This document shows positions 7,782 to 10,873 of a stretch of 10,873 nt of DNA, one piece after another. The stretch covers positions 1 to 10,873 of the forward strand of contig JBCDBL010000129.1 of the NCBI GenBank assembly GCA_039183635.1. The letters are read 5' to 3'. Each line of letters starts with the position of its first letter. Within the stretch, counting starts at the first letter, position 1. The stretch comes from JBCDBL01 sp039183635 (lineage in GTDB: Bacteria > Pseudomonadota > Alphaproteobacteria > Caulobacterales > Parvularculaceae). A program made the translations under genes and the position numbers. Under the pieces are notes generated by a model. It saw only the letters and a list, made by a program, of their open reading frames with translations. It was not told where the DNA came from and ran no database searches.

Positions 7782-7954
7782 GCTACGCGCGCAAATGTAT
7801 CCGAATTGGCGCATACAGCGCGCCTTTTGGTTCTAACGCCCACCCTCGGATTTAACTGAATTACCAATAGTGTGAAGTTGCGGCTATGGGGTGAAGCAGA
7901 ACTATGTATGGCGATATCGGACATGGGAAGCGAGGCCTTCATTGGTAGGTCCGA

Positions 7955-7982
7955 TTGCGATGACCTTCATCTAGTCTATAAT
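7955..7982 (+). promoter_or_regulatory. Sigma-70-type promoter of the DUF1353 gene
   Basis: A perfect TATAAT at 7977-7982 lies 16 bases after TTGCGA (7955-7960), a 4/6 match to the -35 consensus. Transcription would start near 7989. This places an in-frame ATG at 7872 upstream of the transcript and favours the start at 8010. Confidence 0.6.
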
Positions 7983-8009
7983 GACATAAATAGGGGATTT
8001 AGGTACTTC

Positions 8010-8804
8010 ATGTTCAATGTTTTTGATTGGCCGCTGCGAATGCGCGGACTATGTCTTGCAGTTTTCATCTCACTACTTACCGGATGCCAAGCTGTTGATA
8101 AAGCACTTTACCGTACACTGTGTAACCCAATTTTCTGCCCAGTTGTGAAAATAGAACAAGTGCTGCCAAGTGGTGCTGCCTTGCGTCATGTGCCAACAAC
8201 AACTCGCCTTCGGGATGGAAGACGAGTTGCAATTCTATTGGAAGACTGGTTCTACTGTGACCCTCAAAGCGACCTCGTGTACAAGGTGCCAAGAGGATTT
8301 GAAACGGACTTTCCATCAATACCTACGCGACTACTACGGGCAGTTTTCGACGATAAGCGGGCAGAGGAAGCAGCTCTGCTACATGATTATCTTTACGCTG
8401 TCGGCACGCCAGGTGATGATGAAGGACGGGGTATAGCAGACGAGTTGTTCAGAAATATACTTGAGGAAAGCAACGTTTCCTTTCCGCGTCGCAAAGCTAT
8501 GTATCGAGCCGTACAAGCCTTCAGACTAGTTGAAGGTAAAAATTCTCCATACGGACGCAGTAGTGAATGGGACAACTTTGCAGATCCTATGACTACTCTT
8601 CCAGCATGTGCTCCATTTGAGAAACCTCATTCTGCTGTTGTGGGGCGATCACAGTGCAAAAAATGGGCCGAAGATCGCACCAACGATTGGTCGTCGGAAG
8701 ACGCTATTGCATATGCGCTGAAAGAAACTTCTCACTATGTGACTAACATTGACCCTAAACCTCGAAACCAGTCCAACTCATGCGCTTCAGTAAATGAGCT
8801 GTAG
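8010..8804 (+). CDS. DUF1353 domain lipoprotein
   Basis: From the ATG at 8010 the product is 264 aa. An N-terminal export signal ends in a lipobox LTGC (cysteine 26), so it is probably a lipoprotein. The DUF1353 domain spans about 75-170, with VPRGFETDFPSIPTR at 93-107, then an AALLHDYLY motif whose H125 and D126 are the conserved polar pair of the family, and a helical RRKAMYRAVQAF segment. DUF1353 proteins are common in phages and accessory regions and their function is unknown. The C-terminal 90 residues match nothing I recognise. The frame is open from 7872, but the promoter at 7955-7982 and an AGG 6 bases before 8010 argue for the shorter form; an ATG at 8040 gives an equally good lipoprotein signal (MRGLCLAVFISLLTGC). 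Codon use is much more AT-rich than that of the left-hand genes, suggesting transfer. Confidence 0.75.
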   Translation: MFNVFDWPLRMRGLCLAVFISLLTGCQAVDKALYRTLCNPIFCPVVKIEQVLPSGAALRHVPTTTRLRDGRRVAILLEDWFYCDPQSDLVYKVPRGFETDFPSIPTRLLRAVFDDKRAEEAALLHDYLYAVGTPGDDEGRGIADELFRNILEESNVSFPRRKAMYRAVQAFRLVEGKNSPYGRSSEWDNFADPMTTLPACAPFEKPHSAVVGRSQCKKWAEDRTNDWSSEDAIAYALKETSHYVTNIDPKPRNQSNSCASVNEL

Positions 8805-8816
8805 ACAGACAAGCGT

Positions 8817-8842
8817 CTCGATGTTGACACCAACATGGCGAG
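8817..8842 (+). terminator. Possible terminator of the DUF1353 gene
   Basis: CTCG-ATGTTG pairs with CAACAT-(GG bulge)-CGAG around an ACAC loop, 12 bases after the stop. Only a weak TATTT follows. The remaining intergenic stretch to the next promoter is AT-rich and holds no gene. Confidence 0.4.
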
Positions 8843-8967
8843 GTATTTAGTGGCCATGCGGCATTGCAACAATTTATTTATATACGGAATAATTTGCAGC
8901 AATCTTAATAGTACGTTCGCGAAAATTTCATTCGCATAGCGGTCTCGAACCCATCAGAATTATTATC

Positions 8968-8996
8968 TTGACCTAATACCATCTAGACCTTATAAT
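8968..8996 (+). promoter_or_regulatory. Near-consensus promoter of the toxin-antitoxin operon
   Basis: TTGACC (8968-8973) and TATAAT (8991-8996) are separated by exactly 17 bases. Transcription should start at about 9002-9004, on or beside the ATG of the toxin at 9002, implying a leaderless message. Confidence 0.8.
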
Positions 8997-9000
8997 AAGG
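8988..9000. promoter_or_regulatory. Palindromic operator candidate over the -10 box
   Basis: CCTTAT-A-ATAAGG is a perfect 6+1+6 palindrome that contains the whole TATAAT. Binding of the downstream HTH antitoxin here would block RNA polymerase, the usual autoregulation of such pairs. That this is the antitoxin's site is inference. Confidence 0.55.
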
Positions 9001-9001
9001 C

Positions 9002-9361
9002 ATGGAATGGGAAGTCGAATACACCTATGAATTCGGTGATTGGTGGTCCGATCTCGAAGATGCTGTGCAGGAAGACATTGCTTTTGCTGTCGGCCTTCTT
9101 GGAAAACGAAGACCATCTCTCGAACATCCTTATTCCTCCGCCATTAATGGTTCAAAGCACACGCATATGCGAGAGCTGAGAATCCAATCAGGCGGCAACC
9201 CCGTGCGGGCCTTCTATGCATTTGACCCGCGTAGGGCGGCCATCCTGCTCATTGGCGGGGACAAGACAGGCGATAAGCGTTTTTACGAGAAATTCGTTCC
9301 AGTCGCAGACCGCCTTTATGATGAACACCTCGACATGCTCAAAAAGGAGGGCTTGATATGA
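9002..9361 (+). CDS. HigB-like / RelE-family toxin (Gp49-like)
   Basis: The 119-aa product belongs to the phage-derived Gp49-like HigB family within the RelE/ParE superfamily. Its C-terminal two thirds shows the signature order MRELRIQ (56-62), VRAFYAFDPRRAAILLIGGDKTGDKRFYE (68-96) and PVADRLYDEHL (100-110). Such toxins cleave mRNA, usually on the ribosome, and are neutralised by the HTH antitoxin encoded next to them. Here the toxin comes first, the order typical of higBA. The gene overlaps the antitoxin by 4 bases (ATGA). The start has no usable Shine-Dalgarno (AAGG ends 1 base before the ATG) and coincides with the predicted transcription start. Conserved Arg and Lys residues are present and the length is usual, so the toxin looks intact. 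Confidence 0.88.
   Translation: MEWEVEYTYEFGDWWSDLEDAVQEDIAFAVGLLGKRRPSLEHPYSSAINGSKHTHMRELRIQSGGNPVRAFYAFDPRRAAILLIGGDKTGDKRFYEKFVPVADRLYDEHLDMLKKEGLI
9344..9350 (+). promoter_or_regulatory. Very strong Shine-Dalgarno of the antitoxin
   Basis: AAGGAGG, an almost perfect anti-16S match, sits 7 bases before the antitoxin ATG at 9358 and inside the toxin gene. The contrast with the missing site of the toxin favours excess antitoxin. Confidence 0.85.
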
Positions 9362-9672
9362 GTGGACGTAAACCCTTCAAGGGTCTGACTGAAAACTGGG
9401 CGGCGGAACGCAAGAAACGCGTTGCCGATAAAACGGCGGCTATGGAAGAAGAATTGGACCTTGCCGCCTTACGCGAAGCGCTTGGCCTTTCCCAGACCGA
9501 GCTGGCGGAAATGCTTGGCCGTTCCCAAGGCGCGATTTCACAACTGGAAAACCGCACGGATATGACATTGAGCAATTTGCGCCGGGTGATCGAAGGCATG
9601 GGCGGCCGTTTGAAAGTGTCCGCCGAGTTTCCTGACAAAACGGTATCGCTTGGGATTGGATCAGCGCCTTAA
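9358..9672 (+). CDS. HigA-like antitoxin, XRE-family HTH
   Basis: The 104-aa product has a basic, Lys/Arg-rich N-terminal tail (1-35, with WAAERKKRVADK), which probably contacts the toxin or DNA. A Cro/C1-type helix-turn-helix follows (about 37-85): ALGLSQTELAEMLG supplies helices 1-2, and RSQGAISQLENR the recognition helix. GGRLKVSAEFPDK ends the domain, as in many HigA and phage-type antitoxins. It should bind the HigB-like toxin and repress their common promoter, where a palindrome overlaps the -10. The start is fixed by AAGGAGG and by the 4-base overlap with the toxin gene. The region 9673-9844 after it carries no gene I can support. Confidence 0.88.
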   Translation: MSGRKPFKGLTENWAAERKKRVADKTAAMEEELDLAALREALGLSQTELAEMLGRSQGAISQLENRTDMTLSNLRRVIEGMGGRLKVSAEFPDKTVSLGIGSAP

Positions 9673-9844
9673 GACATTAGCCTAAAATTAAATGCAAAAG
9701 AGTGTTTCTGTACGGACGAAATAGGTTCGCTATGATTTGCACTCGTGGTAATTCATTATTGTAGTAAATGCTTACACAACACATGGCTCTCCATCATGAT
9801 GCCTTATACTATCGCTTAGAACTTTACACGCACAAAGACAGAGT

Positions 9845-10210
9845 TTGAGAAATGATTGGAAAAAGTGGTTTCCACTTGCAGCAGTTATGGCGTCATTTTT
9901 GGGAACAGCCCCAACCTTTGCGCAAACCATCGTGCAGACACCCGAAGCAAGTTTAATTGTAAGGGTTTATCCAAGAGAGAACTCTACATATATCCAAATC
10001 GCGGATGTTTTACCGGGCGTATTCCCCAGCCAAACAGACACTTGCCGGAAATCTTTTCAGATTCCCAATACAGCAAGTAACTACGATACAATAATGGCAA
10101 CTATACTGACTGCATTTTCCGGTCAATATCCAATACATATTTTTTATGATTCGACGTCTACTTATTGCAACACTCCATTTACCCGAATTTTAATAGATCT
10201 TTCAGATTAA
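9845..10210 (+). CDS. Small exported two-cysteine protein
   Basis: The 121-aa product starts at TTG, the only start codon in this frame after the in-frame TGA at 9797. The signal peptide is convincing: RNDWKK, a hydrophobic stretch 9-20, and cleavage after TFA at 24-26. That supports the unusual start even though the Shine-Dalgarno is poor. The mature protein (about 95 aa) is beta-rich and has two cysteines, C67 and C108, likely disulphide-bonded. A helix NYDTIMATILTAF (79-91) lies between them, then strands YPIHIFYDS and a C-terminal ILIDL. This layout resembles a broad class of small secreted OB-fold-like proteins related to toxin B subunits, but that link is inference. A similar protein is encoded convergently at 10416-10757. 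Function unknown. Confidence 0.6.
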   Translation: MRNDWKKWFPLAAVMASFLGTAPTFAQTIVQTPEASLIVRVYPRENSTYIQIADVLPGVFPSQTDTCRKSFQIPNTASNYDTIMATILTAFSGQYPIHIFYDSTSTYCNTPFTRILIDLSD

Positions 10211-10415
10211 ATTCTAGACGCTGATACGATTGTTAATAGTGCGACACGTTCTTTTTGAAGATATTCGGAAATAGGGATCATACTGGAGCAATCTTCCAAT
10301 GTTAGCTTTTCAGGATAGCGAACATTGAGCTAAATCACCAAAAACCTTCAATACTTTCAGCACACCCGCATTTTTCCATTTGGGCTAATTCGGCACCTTA
10401 ATTAATGGAAAAGGC
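10211..10415. other. AT-rich gap between two convergent genes
   Basis: No gene is visible. TTTTCCAT (10372-10379) and ATGGAAAA (10405-10412) form an 8-bp stem with a wide loop just after the minus-strand gene and could be part of a shared transcription end. Shorter inverted pairs (AATGTT at 10298 with AACATT at 10319) are also present. Confidence 0.3.
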
Positions 10416-10757
10416 TTATCGAATTTGAATTCTTTCGACGTAGCAATAGGAGCCGCTAGCACTAGGGCTTAAACGAAACCTTACCTCATAGTTGGCTGCC
10501 ATAGAAGTTAACAATGACGAATATACAACATCATAACCATTTCCCATTGGCACAGGCATATTACTGTCAAGATCTGTGCGCATATCTAAAATGGGATTGA
10601 CATCAGTTTGATTTGGCAATGAGCTGCAGGTGACTTTCTCGTTATTTTTTAATCTTATCCAGACCCAACCTTTAACTGTTGGCTCCAAGATTTCGATTGT
10701 ATGCCAACCACTCCATACTTCATTTGCAGAGTACGCAGTGCTTGAACTAAATATATT
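10416..10757 (-). pseudogene. Exported two-cysteine protein, 5' end removed by IS insertion
   Basis: On the minus strand the frame is open from 10766 to the stop at 10416-10418. The only start inside is a TTG at 10688, which would leave a protein without signal peptide. The reading upstream of that TTG, NIFSSSTAYSANEVWSGW (10757-10704), looks like the end of a signal peptide and the mature N-terminus, and breaks off where the insertion sequence begins. The true start is thus expected on the other side of the element. Downstream features are a cysteine in KVTCSS, the helix GYDVVYSSLLTSMAANY, a second cysteine in GSYCYVERIQI, and a C-terminal strand. The order and spacing match the convergent gene at 9845-10210. 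The remnant may still be read from a promoter in the IS. Confidence 0.6.
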
Positions 10758-10873
10758 GGGGCTGACCTAGGAGATTGAACTTCCTAGGGTGGCCTGATGC
10801 GCTTAAAGCACTCAAAACTCTCACATATTCAGACGAACAAGCTACTTGAACGCTTTGTCGCCGGAACGCCCGC
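10758..10873 (+). mobile_element. Left end of an IS1595-family insertion sequence (partial)
   Basis: The DNA changes at about 10758 from the interrupted minus-strand gene to GGGGCTGACCTAGGAG, followed 25 bases later by the start of an IS1595-type transposase. CTAGGA (10767-10772) and TCCTAG (10782-10787) form a stem in the leader. The 8 bases just outside, AATATATT (10750-10757), are a plausible target duplication, since this family makes 8-bp duplications in AT-rich sites. The right end is outside the window, so the boundary is an estimate. Confidence 0.65.
10797..10873 (+). CDS. IS1595-family transposase (3' partial)
   Basis: The first 25 codons are present, reading MRLKHSKLSHIQTNKL, then LERFVAGTP, and run off the window. 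The KLLERFVAGTPA segment matches the opening of the IS1595-family transposases (a short N-terminal helix before a zinc-binding and DDE/N-type ISXO2-like catalytic domain). The start has a GGGTGG ribosome-binding stretch at 10787-10792. It would catalyse transposition of the surrounding element. The catalytic part is not visible, so intactness is unknown. Confidence 0.7.
   Translation, partial: MRLKHSKLSHIQTNKLLERFVAGTP

Noticed and set aside
7617..7942. Short minus-strand frames (61-65 codons) in the boundary region
   Set aside because: They run through the inverted repeats, have no ribosome site I can see and no recognisable motif.
7872..8009. Upstream extension of the DUF1353 protein
   Set aside because: It would place 46 mostly polar residues before a lipoprotein signal, and the predicted promoter lies inside it.
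8941..8960. TCTCGAACCC as a possible tRNA 3' end or attachment site
   Set aside because: Only the T-loop-like bases are present; there is no pairing stem and no CCA end.

Overview
The window looks like a stretch of alphaproteobacterial chromosome. About the first 7.6 kb is very GC-rich, with codon third positions dominated by C/G. It carries a BatA/DUF4159 membrane module and palindromic intergenic repeats with GGGGGAGG / GGAGAGG arms, of a kind common in Alphaproteobacteria. I cannot assign a genus. Everything after roughly 7.65 kb is clearly richer in A+T and reads as accessory DNA.

Left part (1-4653): two translationally coupled genes form the distal half of a MoxR-DUF58-BatA type membrane operon. 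The first is a BatA-N/DUF4159 membrane protein whose 5' end lies outside the window. The second is a VWA-type membrane protein with an intact DxSxS metal site. A 155-bp imperfect inverted-repeat element (4677-4831) follows the operon.

Middle part (5003-7633): four separately transcribed-looking genes. They encode a YhhW-type pirin with all four metal ligands, a 215-aa protein that I read as flagellin-like without the usual N-terminal D0 segment, a 61-aa lipoprotein, and a secreted DUF3313-like protein. A second stem-loop repeat lies at 5747-5780.

Right part (7634-10873): a transition zone with two consecutive hairpins, then an AT-rich accessory segment. It holds a DUF1353 lipoprotein behind a consensus sigma-70 promoter, and a HigB/HigA-like toxin-antitoxin pair. 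The pair's promoter has a palindromic -10, the toxin message appears leaderless, and the antitoxin has a very strong Shine-Dalgarno. After that come two convergent genes for small two-cysteine exported proteins that resemble each other. The right-hand one has lost its 5' end to an IS1595-family insertion sequence, whose left end and first 25 transposase codons close the window.

The most interesting points are the convergent pair of secreted paralogues with one member split by the IS, the flagellin-like protein outside any flagellar context, and the start-site architecture of the toxin-antitoxin pair. No RNA gene or CRISPR array was seen.
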